The notes under the pieces are model-generated. The model made no database searches. It was not told where the DNA came from and was given only the letters and a program-made list of their open reading frames with translations. From Rickettsiales bacterium (lineage in GTDB: Bacteria > Pseudomonadota > Alphaproteobacteria > Rickettsiales > UBA3002), in the NCBI GenBank assembly GCA_002725445.1, contig PBPD01000083.1, forward strand, positions 1 to 18,573: a stretch of 18,573 bases of DNA. The letters run 5' to 3'. Shown one piece after another: positions 1 through 7,345 of this stretch. Each line of letters begins with the position of its first letter. Positions within the stretch are counted from its first letter, which is position 1. Made by a program: the position numbers and the translations under genes.

Positions 1-368
1 CCCGCCATACTAGCGATGGCACGCCTGAAGAAAAAGCGGAGCTGAATGAAATTCGTCAGGAGCATAATCAAATTGCGACGAATCAGGCGCCAACCAAGCC
101 TGAGTCTAAGAAAGGCACGCCAAAAGCGGAGCAAGGTAAACCAACCAACAAGCCAGCACAACAGCCTGCGGAAGAGAATGGCAAGCCGACCCAAGCTACT
201 AAAGAAACGCAGCCAAGCACCTCAATCGACGCTAAAGAAAGCTCGCACGAGCGTATCGTGCTGAAAGAGAAGGATAAAGATAAGAAAGTGGATGGCTGGG
301 TTGCGAAGGAATCTTTGCGCCAAAAAACCGACAAATCGGCCGTTCCTCCCGGCACAGTGATCCATTGA
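1..368 (+). CDS. C-terminal tail of an unidentified Lys/Pro/Glu-rich protein (5' partial)
   Basis: The frame starting at base 3 is open from the left edge to a TGA at 366-368 and gives about 121 residues, so the start lies outside the window. The sequence is highly charged and low in complexity (Lys, Glu, Pro, Gln, Thr, Ala), with no cysteine and no hydrophobic segment, as in a disordered tail or linker. It becomes slightly more ordered near the end (VDGWVAKESL) and finishes with PPGTVIH. No domain is recognisable and the function is unknown. I chose this frame because it is open to the window edge. The other reading on this strand (46-264) is Arg/Lys-rich and starts at an internal ATG without a ribosome site, and the minus-strand reading looks like an antisense artefact. 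Confidence 0.7.
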   Translation, partial: RHTSDGTPEEKAELNEIRQEHNQIATNQAPTKPESKKGTPKAEQGKPTNKPAQQPAEENGKPTQATKETQPSTSIDAKESSHERIVLKEKDKDKKVDGWVAKESLRQKTDKSAVPPGTVIH

Positions 369-469
369 TAGACATTAGCTAAAAAGCCAAATCCCCCGTT
401 GATTTATTGCTAGTAGCCTATAGACTTGTGTGTGAGAGCTTTTAAAGCCACTAAACGGGGAGAGTAATT

Positions 470-1147
470 ATGGTGAAAGTAGCAGTGGTATTAGCTGGCT
501 GCGGCTATCTGGATGGCGCAGAAATCCGTGAAGCGGTGCTGAGTCTTTTATACCTCGATAAAGCGGGCGCGGACGTGTCGGTTTTTGCTCCCGACCAGAA
601 TCAACATCACGTAGTGAATCATGTAACAGGTGAAGAAACACAAGAAACACGTAATGTGTTGGTAGAGTCTGCGCGTATTGCGCGCGGTAAGATTGCCCCT
701 TTAAGCGATGCAAAGGCCGATGCATTTGATGCGCTGGTGCTGCCGGGCGGGTTTGGCGTCGCCAAGAACCTTTCTGATCTCGCATTTAAGGGGGGTGATT
801 GTCAGGTGAATGAAGCGTATGCGCGTCTTATTAATGCGTTTTTGGAGCAGAAGAAGCCTATTGGTGCAATGTGCATTACACCAGCGGTTCTGGTTGCTGC
901 CATCAAAGGCAAGGGCGCAAAAGTGACCATTGGTGATGATGCTGATACCGCCAGCGTGATTGAAGGTTTGGGCGGGGTGCATGTGGATTGCGCTTCGGAT
1001 AATATGGTGCATGACGAAGCGCATAACATAACAACATGTGCTGCCTATATGCGCGAAGACCCTATCGCTGATATTGCGGAGGGAATAGAAAAAGTGGTTA
1101 ACCGCGTTATAGAAAGCGCTCAGGCTGCCAAAAAAGCTGCCGCATAA
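470..1147 (+). CDS. elbB: ElbB-type DJ-1/PfpI-superfamily protein (isoprenoid biosynthesis glyoxalase family)
   Basis: This 225-residue protein belongs to the ElbB (YhbL) branch of the DJ-1/PfpI superfamily. Escherichia coli ElbB is about 217 residues, so it is full length. Visible marks are the N-terminal VAVVLAGCGYLDGAEI, the LVLPGGFGVAKNLSDLAFKG segment (about 90-108) and the nucleophile-elbow GAMCITPA with Cys135 as the expected catalytic cysteine. Cys11 and Cys111 are also present. Family knowledge: ElbB raised lycopene yield when overexpressed in E. coli and has been reported to have weak glyoxalase III-like activity; its physiological substrate is uncertain. The Ala/Lys-rich C-terminus is unremarkable. 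GGGGAGAG stands 5-6 bases before the ATG. The chemotaxis-type transducer gene follows after 16 bp, so the two are probably cotranscribed, although no functional link is obvious. Confidence 0.93.
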   Translation: MVKVAVVLAGCGYLDGAEIREAVLSLLYLDKAGADVSVFAPDQNQHHVVNHVTGEETQETRNVLVESARIARGKIAPLSDAKADAFDALVLPGGFGVAKNLSDLAFKGGDCQVNEAYARLINAFLEQKKPIGAMCITPAVLVAAIKGKGAKVTIGDDADTASVIEGLGGVHVDCASDNMVHDEAHNITTCAAYMREDPIADIAEGIEKVVNRVIESAQAAKKAAA

Positions 1148-1163
1148 CATCAGGAGTTCCTAC

Positions 1164-2501
1164 ATGCTTTTTTCCCCCTTTAACCGCATTCTATTGCTTG
1201 GCGTAGTATCGGTGCTGGCGCTTATTGCGCCAATGGCAGGTAATGTCGCTGATATAGCATTGCTGGCAGAAGCAGAGCTTATCTTCCACTCGTTGAGTGT
1301 GCTTTCAGTGCTGCTTATGATTGTGGTGGCAGGAACGCTGCGCCGTGACGTTCAAAATAGCAGCGAAGCGGTGAGTGCCTATATTAAGGGTGACATGGAC
1401 AGTCGTATTATGACCATAAAAGGCATGGATGAGCTGAGCGTGCTGCAGCATCGGCTGAATAATTTAATGGACATTGTGGATCTGGCCACGCGTGGCGATA
1501 ATGCGTCGATCGATGCAGAGCTGGATGGGGAATATTATGCGAAAGTTAAGCAATCACAGCTGATGCTTCATATCGCTGCTTTATCGCAAAAGGTTGTCAC
1601 CGTGACGCCGGATGCGCCCACTGCGCCCACTGCGCCGTCTGTTGCAAATGCTGGCGCACAAGCGCAAGCCATGCGCCAATTGGTGCGTGAGGTGAATGCC
1701 GCAGCAGAGATGCTGCAAGATTCTACACAAAAGCTTTTGACTGCACAAAACGGTGCAGGTGATGCAGATAATAGCGCTATCGCACGTTTGGCGCAGGAAG
1801 CGCGCCATAATCTCGAAACAGTGGCTGCGGCAGCTGAAGAGTTGACCTATTCGATTAATGAAATTAGTGGGCGTGTGCAGGAATCGACGCGCGTTGCGCA
1901 GCAGGCGGTTGAGCATGCAAAGGCCAGCAACACAACAGTGATGGGCTTAAGCGAAGCATCGAATAAAATCGGGGATGTGGTGAAGCTGATTTCGGATATT
2001 GCAGGGCAAACCAACCTGCTGGCGCTGAACGCCACGATTGAGGCGGCGCGTGCGGGCGAGGCAGGGCGTGGATTTGCTGTGGTGGCAACCGAGGTGAAAA
2101 ATTTGGCTGACCAGACCTCGAAAGCAACAGAAGATATTTCCCGGCAGATCGGAGATATTCAGAATTCTACAGGCTCCGCTGTGGAAGCTATTCGCCGCAT
2201 TAATGAAACCATTGACCAGATCAGTGAAATATCCACCGCGATTGCGGCCGCAGTAGAAGAGCAATCGGCAGCGACGGGCGAAATTAGTCGTAACATTCAG
2301 CAGGCCGTTGAAGGCACGCAACAGGTGGAGAACGCTGCTGGCAAAACAAGTGGGTCTGTTGGCGGTAGTGGGCAGGCAGATGCTGTGCACGGCACGTTGC
2401 AAGCGGCCAACCATTTGGTGGAGCAAGTGGCGGTGCTGGATGCGGAAGTGTCTGGAATACTTGAATCTATAGACGCTTCATCGAGTGAAAAAGCAGCCTA
2501 A
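1164..2501 (+). CDS. Methyl-accepting chemotaxis transducer without a periplasmic sensor domain
   Basis: This 445-residue chemoreceptor-type transducer has two hydrophobic segments (about 7-26 and 42-58) separated by only about 15 residues, so there is no extracytoplasmic ligand domain. A HAMP-like stretch (about 59-105) follows, then a Pro/Thr/Ala linker (about 147-160, PTAPTAP) and a long coiled-coil signalling domain (about 215-440). The conserved hairpin tip is clear: DIAGQTNLLALNATIEAARA, then GEAGRGFAVVATEVK (about 278-312), the surface that contacts CheA and CheW. There is no C-terminal pentapeptide tether for CheR/CheB. The cue must come from the membrane, the HAMP region or a partner protein. 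AGGAG precedes the ATG by 8 bases. It implies a chemotaxis or related Che pathway elsewhere in the genome; no che or flagellar gene is in this window. Confidence 0.93.
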   Translation: MLFSPFNRILLLGVVSVLALIAPMAGNVADIALLAEAELIFHSLSVLSVLLMIVVAGTLRRDVQNSSEAVSAYIKGDMDSRIMTIKGMDELSVLQHRLNNLMDIVDLATRGDNASIDAELDGEYYAKVKQSQLMLHIAALSQKVVTVTPDAPTAPTAPSVANAGAQAQAMRQLVREVNAAAEMLQDSTQKLLTAQNGAGDADNSAIARLAQEARHNLETVAAAAEELTYSINEISGRVQESTRVAQQAVEHAKASNTTVMGLSEASNKIGDVVKLISDIAGQTNLLALNATIEAARAGEAGRGFAVVATEVKNLADQTSKATEDISRQIGDIQNSTGSAVEAIRRINETIDQISEISTAIAAAVEEQSAATGEISRNIQQAVEGTQQVENAAGKTSGSVGGSGQADAVHGTLQAANHLVEQVAVLDAEVSGILESIDASSSEKAA

Positions 2502-2512
2502 CTTTCACAAAA

Positions 2513-2546
2513 CTGTCACATACAGCGCAGCATTCTTTGCTATACT
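2513..2546 (+). promoter_or_regulatory. Candidate promoter for the 2570 gene (extended -10)
   Basis: TATACT at 2541-2546 is preceded by TG one base earlier (TGCTATACT), which forms an extended -10 element. No good -35 lies at 16-18 bp; CTGTCA at 2513-2518 is too far (22 bp) for standard spacing. The location 24 bp before the start codon fits a short leader. This is a pattern match by eye only. Confidence 0.4.
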
Positions 2547-2569
2547 AATGGTATAACGAGGAAATTATT

Positions 2570-3310
2570 ATGAGCGACGAACAACAACAAGGCCCTGGAT
2601 TTGGAACCGTAGCAGCAACTGGCTTAGGTGGCGCTATTGGTGGCTCCGTTGGTTTCAATAAAATGAAACAAAGTGTATTGGCTGGCGAAATCGAGAAATT
2701 GAAAGCCGGTGAAGAGGCTGCGTTGGATCTGCCTTATGGCGGAGCGCGTGTAGATCACGCATATGACCGCGCTATACGTCACGCAAGCGGCGAACAAATT
2801 GAAGGTGGCGCAGACAAGCAAATGCGCAAAATTATGAAGGCTAGTCGCAAAGATGCGGAGAAAGCTGGAAAAGCATATGAATCAGAAGTGAAGCGTATTG
2901 CAGAGCAAACTGGTAAATCGGTTGGTGAAGTTGAAGCGATTCACGCGCAAGTTGCCACTGCAGCCGAAGGTGCGGCAGTCACTGATGCTGAAAAAACCAT
3001 TCATGGGCTGGTGCAAGAAGCAAAAGATGTGCGCGCTGCGGCGACTCCATCAACTGAAAAAGCAGCGGCTAAATATGCTGCTCGTGAAGCTGAACTTGGT
3101 TTAAAAAACCTGAAAGGCTTGCCTGCAAAAGGTAAAGTAATTGGTGCAGCTGTAGCGGGTGCGGCCGTCTTAGGTGGCGCTGCTTATATGTTGACAAAAG
3201 GCAAGAAAAAAGACATTGCAGATGTGGCTGATCGCCCTGTGACATTCGAGCAAGCCGAGGCTGCGCGCCAAGCACAGCGCGGCATGGGGCAACCTCAACT
3301 CGGCGCATAA
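2570..3310 (+). CDS. Unknown Ala/Gly/Lys-rich protein with two glycine-zipper-like hydrophobic segments
   Basis: This 246-residue protein is not recognised. GAGGAAA sits 6-7 bases before the ATG and supports the start. The N-terminal segment (about 9-29, GFGTVAATGLGGAIGGSVGF) is glycine-rich with small-residue spacing like membrane glycine zippers, but the acidic MSDEQQQ start is not a signal peptide. Residues 35-185 are charged and rich in Ala, Glu and Lys, and likely alpha-helical. A second hydrophobic stretch (about 189-208, VIGAAVAGAAVLGGAAYML) is followed by KGKKK, as at a cytoplasmic membrane border, then a polar tail. There are no cysteines. It stands alone, with its own candidate promoter and 68 bp from the upstream transducer gene. 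It could be a membrane-hairpin structural protein or an exported protein lacking a Sec signal; neither can be shown here. Confidence 0.8.
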   Translation: MSDEQQQGPGFGTVAATGLGGAIGGSVGFNKMKQSVLAGEIEKLKAGEEAALDLPYGGARVDHAYDRAIRHASGEQIEGGADKQMRKIMKASRKDAEKAGKAYESEVKRIAEQTGKSVGEVEAIHAQVATAAEGAAVTDAEKTIHGLVQEAKDVRAAATPSTEKAAAKYAAREAELGLKNLKGLPAKGKVIGAAVAGAAVLGGAAYMLTKGKKKDIADVADRPVTFEQAEAARQAQRGMGQPQLGA

Positions 3311-3358
3311 TTTCATATTTTATTTGTCTTAGCGCGTTCTGCGTGGCATCTTTCAGCC

Positions 3359-4018
3359 ATGCGAATATTCTATTGGTTAGTTTTATCCCTTTTATTGGCT
3401 TTTCAACCTGCAAATGCGCAGGAGCTAAAAGACCGTTATCAAGGTGAGTGCGCCATAACGCCTGCTGATGCCAGCACAAGCTATCCTGGCGCATCACGCA
3501 TTTCCAATTCCAACAAATTAGCGCAGCCAACCGGCAAAGCTGTGGCAGCAGAAGGCCAGCAAGTGTATTTCTATGGTCGTTTGTTTGACGAAAATTGTGT
3601 GCCTCTTAAAGACGCTGAAATAGAATTGTGGCAGGCAAATCCTTACGGCAAATATCGCTATGCCTCTATGGAGGAATTGGCCACGCCTGATCCGGTGTTT
3701 GCAGGGGCAGGCCGCACCTATACGGATAATGTAGGCGAGTTTGCTTTTATAACGCTTTTCCCGGGCGGGTATGGTAATCACGCGCCGCATGTTCACATGC
3801 GCATTAGCCACCCAGACATTCGCACACGAACCGTTACGGTTTTCTTTGCGGGTGATAATCGCAATGATAATGACCCTACACTCAAACGTATTCGTCCGCT
3901 GCTGCGCGATCGGGTTTTAGCTCACATTGAGCCGCGTGCTGACGGCAATGATACAGAACCTATGCAGGCGCATATTGACATTACGGTGCCGGGCAAACAA
4001 GCCTATCGACAATATTAG
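3359..4018 (+). CDS. Exported intradiol ring-cleavage dioxygenase-like protein
   Basis: This 219-residue protein has a Sec signal peptide (MRIFYWLVLSLLLAFQPANA, cleavage near 20/21). The mature part carries the intradiol dioxygenase beta-fold signature: VYFYGRLFDENCVPLKDAEI, then ELWQANPYGKYRY, then GEFAFITLFPGGY followed by HAPHVHM. In the family, non-haem Fe(III) is held by two tyrosines and two histidines. Tyr138, His144 and His146 fit three positions, with the shortened Tyr-to-His spacing seen in exported members; the other tyrosine is probably Tyr99 or Tyr101. The real substrate is unknown, because exported members are not reliably catechol dioxygenases. No strong Shine-Dalgarno sequence is visible before the ATG, but this start gives a perfect signal peptide. 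The sulfurtransferase gene starts one base after its stop, so the two are likely translationally coupled. Confidence 0.85.
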   Translation: MRIFYWLVLSLLLAFQPANAQELKDRYQGECAITPADASTSYPGASRISNSNKLAQPTGKAVAAEGQQVYFYGRLFDENCVPLKDAEIELWQANPYGKYRYASMEELATPDPVFAGAGRTYTDNVGEFAFITLFPGGYGNHAPHVHMRISHPDIRTRTVTVFFAGDNRNDNDPTLKRIRPLLRDRVLAHIEPRADGNDTEPMQAHIDITVPGKQAYRQY

Positions 4019-4019
4019 C

Positions 4020-4877
4020 ATGGCTGTAACCCAAAGCGCGCTGGTTTCGACGGATGCGCTGGCAGAAGGGCTGGCGGAGAATGCGTGGGTAGTTATAGAT
4101 GCTAGCTGGCATATGCCCGACACAGGCCGCGATGGCCGCGCTGAATATGAAGCAGGCCACATACCGGGTGCATTGTTTTTCGATATTGATGAAGTGAGCG
4201 ATGCCAGCAGTGACTTGCCACATATGCTGCCAAGCGAAGACCGCTTTGCCGAAGCTGTGGAACGGCTCGGCATTCGCAATGAAGATGCCGTGCTGGTGTA
4301 TGACGGCGCAGGGCTGTTTTCGGCTGCACGTTTATGGTGGATGTTTCGTGTGTTTGGCCACGAGAACGTGTTTGTGCTGGATGGCGGGTTGCCTAAATGG
4401 AAAGCCGAAGGGCGTGCACTAGAGTCGCAAAGCTTTGCCGCGGCGCGTAGCATATTTGATACTCAATTCAACCCTGCGCTGCTGGTGAACAAGCAGCATA
4501 TTAAAACCTGGAGTTATGAGCCTGATGTTGCATTGCTTGATGCACGCTCATGGGCGCGTTTTTCGGGCGAAGAAGAAGATCCAAGACCAGGTGTGCGGCG
4601 TGGGCATATACCGCATAGTTTGAATCTGCCGTATCGCACTTTATTGGCCAAAGATGGCACGCTACGCGATACAAATGCGCTGCGCAGTCTTCTGGATCAG
4701 GCGGGGGTGGGCGATATTAGCCAGCCGGCAATGGTTACTTGCGGTTCGGGGGTGACTGCCTGTATAATCGCTTTAGTTTACTATGAGTTAGGTAATGCGC
4801 AGGTTGCTGTATATGATGGCAGCTGGGCAGAGTGGGGGGCTAGCGGCGAGCCGGTTGCAACCTCTGAGCAAGGATAA
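4020..4877 (+). CDS. sseA: 3-mercaptopyruvate sulfurtransferase (two-rhodanese-domain)
   Basis: This 285-residue protein has two tandem rhodanese domains (about 10-135 and 155-280), the usual length for SseA/TUM1-type enzymes. The N-terminal domain has VVIDASWHMP and AGHIPGALFFDID; the C-terminal active loop reads CGSGVTA with catalytic Cys241, the form that distinguishes mercaptopyruvate sulfurtransferases from thiosulfate sulfurtransferases. The expected reaction moves sulfur from 3-mercaptopyruvate to a thiol or cyanide acceptor via a Cys persulfide in the cytoplasm. I chose the ATG at 4020 because it lies just after the upstream stop and gives the family's usual N-terminus; a longer in-frame start at 3927 would overlap the upstream gene. 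It is the second gene of a compact four-gene run, and the next gene follows after 14 bp. Confidence 0.94.
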   Translation: MAVTQSALVSTDALAEGLAENAWVVIDASWHMPDTGRDGRAEYEAGHIPGALFFDIDEVSDASSDLPHMLPSEDRFAEAVERLGIRNEDAVLVYDGAGLFSAARLWWMFRVFGHENVFVLDGGLPKWKAEGRALESQSFAAARSIFDTQFNPALLVNKQHIKTWSYEPDVALLDARSWARFSGEEEDPRPGVRRGHIPHSLNLPYRTLLAKDGTLRDTNALRSLLDQAGVGDISQPAMVTCGSGVTACIIALVYYELGNAQVAVYDGSWAEWGASGEPVATSEQG

Positions 4878-4891
4878 GTTAGGAGCGTGTT

Positions 4892-5446
4892 ATGCGTAAA
4901 ATAGTGGTGTTTGTGGTGTCTGTGTTGATGGCCTCTCCTGTATGGGCTGAGAGTTATGTGAATGTTAAAGGGGCTTTTAGTTTTGATAAGCCAGACAATA
5001 CCTACATTATCGATGTTAGTAATGTGTCGAAATACCGTCAGAACAAAAAGCTGCCAGAAGCAATACAAAAAAGAATAAAGCCATACCCATGGCCCAAACA
5101 AGCAGCGTTGCTCGTTAGCGATGCAGTGCCAGGATATCGTATCGCAATAAATGGCATTACAAAATATGCGCAAGGCGAAAATCCGCAGGAAGTATTTATC
5201 GAATTCAATGAAGAGCGCGATGCTGAGATCATCGATAAAAGAAAAGCGGGCGGCATCAGCAAAGTGATGATGATGAAAAAGAAAATTGGCGGATTAGACA
5301 CGCCGCTTTACGTGGCCAGCTTTGATAGTGGTGATAACTATATTGAGATGTCTATGCTCGTGCGCGATAAAGAAACGGCTACTGAGGCGATTGAAGCGTT
5401 TAAGCACATCTATACCAACTTCGACATGAGCGAATATAGTGAATAA
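4892..5446 (+). CDS. Small exported protein of unknown function
   Basis: This 184-residue protein has a clear signal peptide (MRKIVVFVVSVLMASPVWA, cleavage before Glu20), so it is probably periplasmic. AGGAG lies 8 bases before the ATG. The mature part has no cysteines and is rich in Lys, Asp and Glu. It has alternating hydrophobic patterns suggesting a beta-rich fold (GAFSFDKPDNTYIIDVSNV, DTPLYVASFDSGDNYIEMSM), a Met/Lys patch SKVMMMKKK (about 128-136), and a C-terminal helix (ATEAIEAFKHIYTNF). I do not recognise a domain. It lies between the sulfurtransferase and ACT-domain genes, and its last 8 bases overlap the next gene, which argues for cotranscription. Its role is not inferable. Confidence 0.82.
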   Translation: MRKIVVFVVSVLMASPVWAESYVNVKGAFSFDKPDNTYIIDVSNVSKYRQNKKLPEAIQKRIKPYPWPKQAALLVSDAVPGYRIAINGITKYAQGENPQEVFIEFNEERDAEIIDKRKAGGISKVMMMKKKIGGLDTPLYVASFDSGDNYIEMSMLVRDKETATEAIEAFKHIYTNFDMSEYSE

Positions 5447-5831
5447 CTATACGTTCAAGCTATTGCCCGGGCAGTATGCCATGTGCAAATTCGCCTCAAT
5501 TGAAGAGGCGCAGAAGGCTCGAGCCGTTGATGCTTTCTTTTCGCTAACGGTGGGTGATGACGAAATATCCGTGATCTGCCTGCGCGAACGCGCTCAAAAC
5601 GCCATGAAAACCGAAAGTGGCTGGAGGGTGCTGCAGATGGTCGGCCAGCTCAATTTTACGACCGTAGGTATTATGGCCTCTGTCACCAAAGCGCTGGCTG
5701 ATAACGATGTGTCGCTGACAGCTATTTCCACCTATGACACCGACTATTTTATGGTGAAAGAGGCGAGCATAGAAAAGGCCAGCGAGGCATTGCGCCAGGC
5801 TGGCCATATCGTGTTAAAGTCAGATCAGTAA
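5439..5831 (+). CDS. ACT-domain protein (two ACT-like repeats)
   Basis: This 130-residue protein matches the family of short stand-alone proteins with paired ACT-like folds. It has LLPGQYAMCKF, then FFSLTVGDDEISVICL (about 33-48) and GWRVLQMVGQLNFTTVGIMA (about 61-80). SVTKALADNDVSLTAISTYD and TDYFMVKEASIEKASEALRQ follow (about 81-120). ACT domains usually bind amino acids and regulate enzymes or transcription; the ligand is unknown here. The best start is GTG at 5439, inside the upstream gene with an 8-base overlap, and it places PGQYA near the N-terminus as expected. No strong ribosome site is seen, so coupling to upstream translation is likely. The gene ends with tandem in-frame TAA TAA and is followed 7 bp later by the convergent fumC stop. 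Confidence 0.88.
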   Translation: MNNYTFKLLPGQYAMCKFASIEEAQKARAVDAFFSLTVGDDEISVICLRERAQNAMKTESGWRVLQMVGQLNFTTVGIMASVTKALADNDVSLTAISTYDTDYFMVKEASIEKASEALRQAGHIVLKSDQ

Positions 5832-5841
5832 TAAGCGCTTA
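5832..5841. repeat. 10-bp palindrome joining two convergent stop codons
   Basis: TAAGCGCTTA is a perfect palindrome. Its left end is the second in-frame TAA of the ACT-domain gene and its right end is the fumC stop read on the minus strand. It is too short and lacks a T tract to be an intrinsic terminator alone, and may simply reflect the compact convergent junction. Confidence 0.5.
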
Positions 5842-7254
5842 GTCGCGCGGGCCGATCATTTTCTCAGGGCGCACCCATTCGTCAAACTGGTCTTCGGTGA
5901 GCAGTCCGAGCGACAGTGCCGCTTCTTTGAGTGTGGTCTTTTCCTTATGCGCTTTTTTGGCGGCAGCGGCTGCATTGTCATAGCCAATATGCGGGTTAAG
6001 CGCCGTTACCAGCATCAGCGATTCGTCGCGCAGCTGCTCGATACGCTCTACATTCGCTTCGATGCCTTTGACGCATTTATCCGTAAAGCTGATAGCCGCA
6101 TCCGAGATGAGGCGAATCGATTGCAGCACATTATAGACCATAACAGGTTTAAACACATTCAGCTCAAAATGCCCGTTAGAGCCTGCCACAGTGACGGTGG
6201 TGTGGTTGCCCATCACCTGCGCACATACCATGGTCATGGCTTCGCATTGTGTCGGGTTTACTTTTCCCGGCATGATGGATGAGCCGGGTTCATTCTCTGG
6301 CAATGATAGTTCGCCCAGACCGCAGCGCGGTCCTGATCCAAGGAAGCGAATATCGTTAGCGATTTTCATCAGCGATGCAGACAGCACATTCATGGCACCG
6401 GAAATTTCGATCATCGCGTCATGCGCAGCCAGTGCTTCAAACTTGTTTGGTGCGGTGATGAAAGGAAGGCCCGTAATGTCAGCCACCTCGGCAGCGAATT
6501 GCTCATCGAAGCCTTTTTTGGCGTTCAGTCCTGTGCCAACCGCCGTGCCGCCTTGTGCCAGCATATATAAGCGCGGCAGGCAGCTTTCGATGCGCGTGAT
6601 ACCGTATTGCATCTGAGTGACATAGCCGGAGAATTCCTGCCCCAGTGTGAGCGGCGTGGCGTCCTGCAAGTGGGTGCGGCCAATCTTGATGATGTCTTTG
6701 AATGCGTCCTGTTTCTCTTCCAGTGCATCGTGCAGCTTCTTCAACGATGGTAGCAGGCTGCGCTGAATTTCTTCTACCACCGCAATATGCATGGCCGTAG
6801 GGAAGGTGTCGTTGGATGAAGCGCCCATATTCACATGGTCGTTGGGGTGCACAGGGTCTTTACTGCCAAGCTTGCCGCCCAGCATTTCAATGGCACGGTT
6901 GGCAATCACCTCATTGGTGTTCATGTTGGTTTGTGTGCCCGAACCAGTTTGCCAAACGGACAGAGGGAAATGGTCGTTTAGCTTGCCTTCCATCACTTCG
7001 GTTGCGGCATCTACGATGGCATTGCCAATTTTTTCATCCAACACACCAAGGCGCATATTCACCACGGCAGAGGCACGCTTCAGCACACCCAGCGCGCGCA
7101 CGAGCGGCAGCGGCATGGTTTCGGTACCGATGGGGAAATTGATGAGTGAACGCGCGGTTTGCGCGCCATAATATTTATCGGCTGGCACATCCAGCGGGCC
7201 GAACGTGTCGGATTCTGTACGGGTTTTGGTTTGTTTTTTTTCTGCAGCGCTCAT
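5839..7254 (-). CDS. fumC: Fumarate hydratase, class II
   Basis: This 471-residue enzyme catalyses reversible hydration of fumarate to malate in the tricarboxylic acid cycle, as an oxygen-stable, iron-free homotetramer. Family marks are TGSGTQTNMNTNEVIANRA (about 103-121), NDHVNMGASSNDTFPTAMH (about 138-156), GRTHLQDATPLTLGQE with the catalytic-site His195 (about 192-207), and the superfamily signature GSSIMPGKVNPTQ (324-336) carrying the flexible catalytic-loop serine. The length is typical. A strong AGGAGGA stands 4 bases before the ATG. It is transcribed away from the glycosylase gene and runs convergently into the ACT-domain gene. A candidate promoter and palindrome lie upstream at 7281-7316. 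The N-terminal ten residues (MSAAEKKQTK) are a small extension relative to many homologues. Confidence 0.97.
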   Translation of the reverse strand: MSAAEKKQTKTRTESDTFGPLDVPADKYYGAQTARSLINFPIGTETMPLPLVRALGVLKRASAVVNMRLGVLDEKIGNAIVDAATEVMEGKLNDHFPLSVWQTGSGTQTNMNTNEVIANRAIEMLGGKLGSKDPVHPNDHVNMGASSNDTFPTAMHIAVVEEIQRSLLPSLKKLHDALEEKQDAFKDIIKIGRTHLQDATPLTLGQEFSGYVTQMQYGITRIESCLPRLYMLAQGGTAVGTGLNAKKGFDEQFAAEVADITGLPFITAPNKFEALAAHDAMIEISGAMNVLSASLMKIANDIRFLGSGPRCGLGELSLPENEPGSSIMPGKVNPTQCEAMTMVCAQVMGNHTTVTVAGSNGHFELNVFKPVMVYNVLQSIRLISDAAISFTDKCVKGIEANVERIEQLRDESLMLVTALNPHIGYDNAAAAAKKAHKEKTTLKEAALSLGLLTEDQFDEWVRPEKMIGPRD

Positions 7255-7280
7255 AGGGTCCTCCTGATATATGGCGCAGT

Positions 7281-7316
7281 TTTACACAAAGGCTTATGGG
7301 GCTGTAAAGCTTTACA
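7281..7316 (-). promoter_or_regulatory. Candidate fumC promoter overlapping a perfect 14-bp palindrome
   Basis: TGTAAAGCTTTACA at 7303-7316 is a perfect palindrome in the 91-bp gap between divergent fumC and the glycosylase gene. Read on the minus strand, its TTTACA half (7308-7303) could act as a -35, with TGTAAA (7286-7281) as -10 at 16-bp spacing, about 26 bp before the fumC ATG. A dimeric regulator bound here would block that promoter. The regulator is not identifiable. The palindrome is certain; the promoter is inference. Confidence 0.45.
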
Positions 7317-7345
7317 TTGTGTCATTTGTCACCATATGAAGGGGC

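Noticed and set aside
46..264. Arg/Lys-rich open frame on the plus strand
   Set aside because: It overlaps the frame open to the left edge, starts at an internal ATG without a ribosome site, and has biased composition typical of an out-of-frame reading.
369..469. Possible terminator or promoter before elbB
   Set aside because: CCCCCGTT and AACGGGG are complementary but about 50 bases apart with no T tract, and TATAGA lacks a -35 at proper distance. The 101-bp gap holds nothing I can support.
1612..1636. Short tandem repeat GCGCCCACT in the transducer gene
   Set aside because: About two and a half copies that encode a Pro/Thr/Ala linker; in frame and unlikely to be a regulatory or mobile repeat.
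1947..2426. 159-codon open frame on the minus strand
   Set aside because: It is antisense to the conserved chemoreceptor signalling domain and has no recognisable features.
3917..4453. 178-codon open frame on the minus strand
   Set aside because: It is antisense to the end of the dioxygenase-like gene and to sseA, both with clear motifs. Its Ser/Ala/Pro-rich sequence has no domain and fits an antisense artefact.
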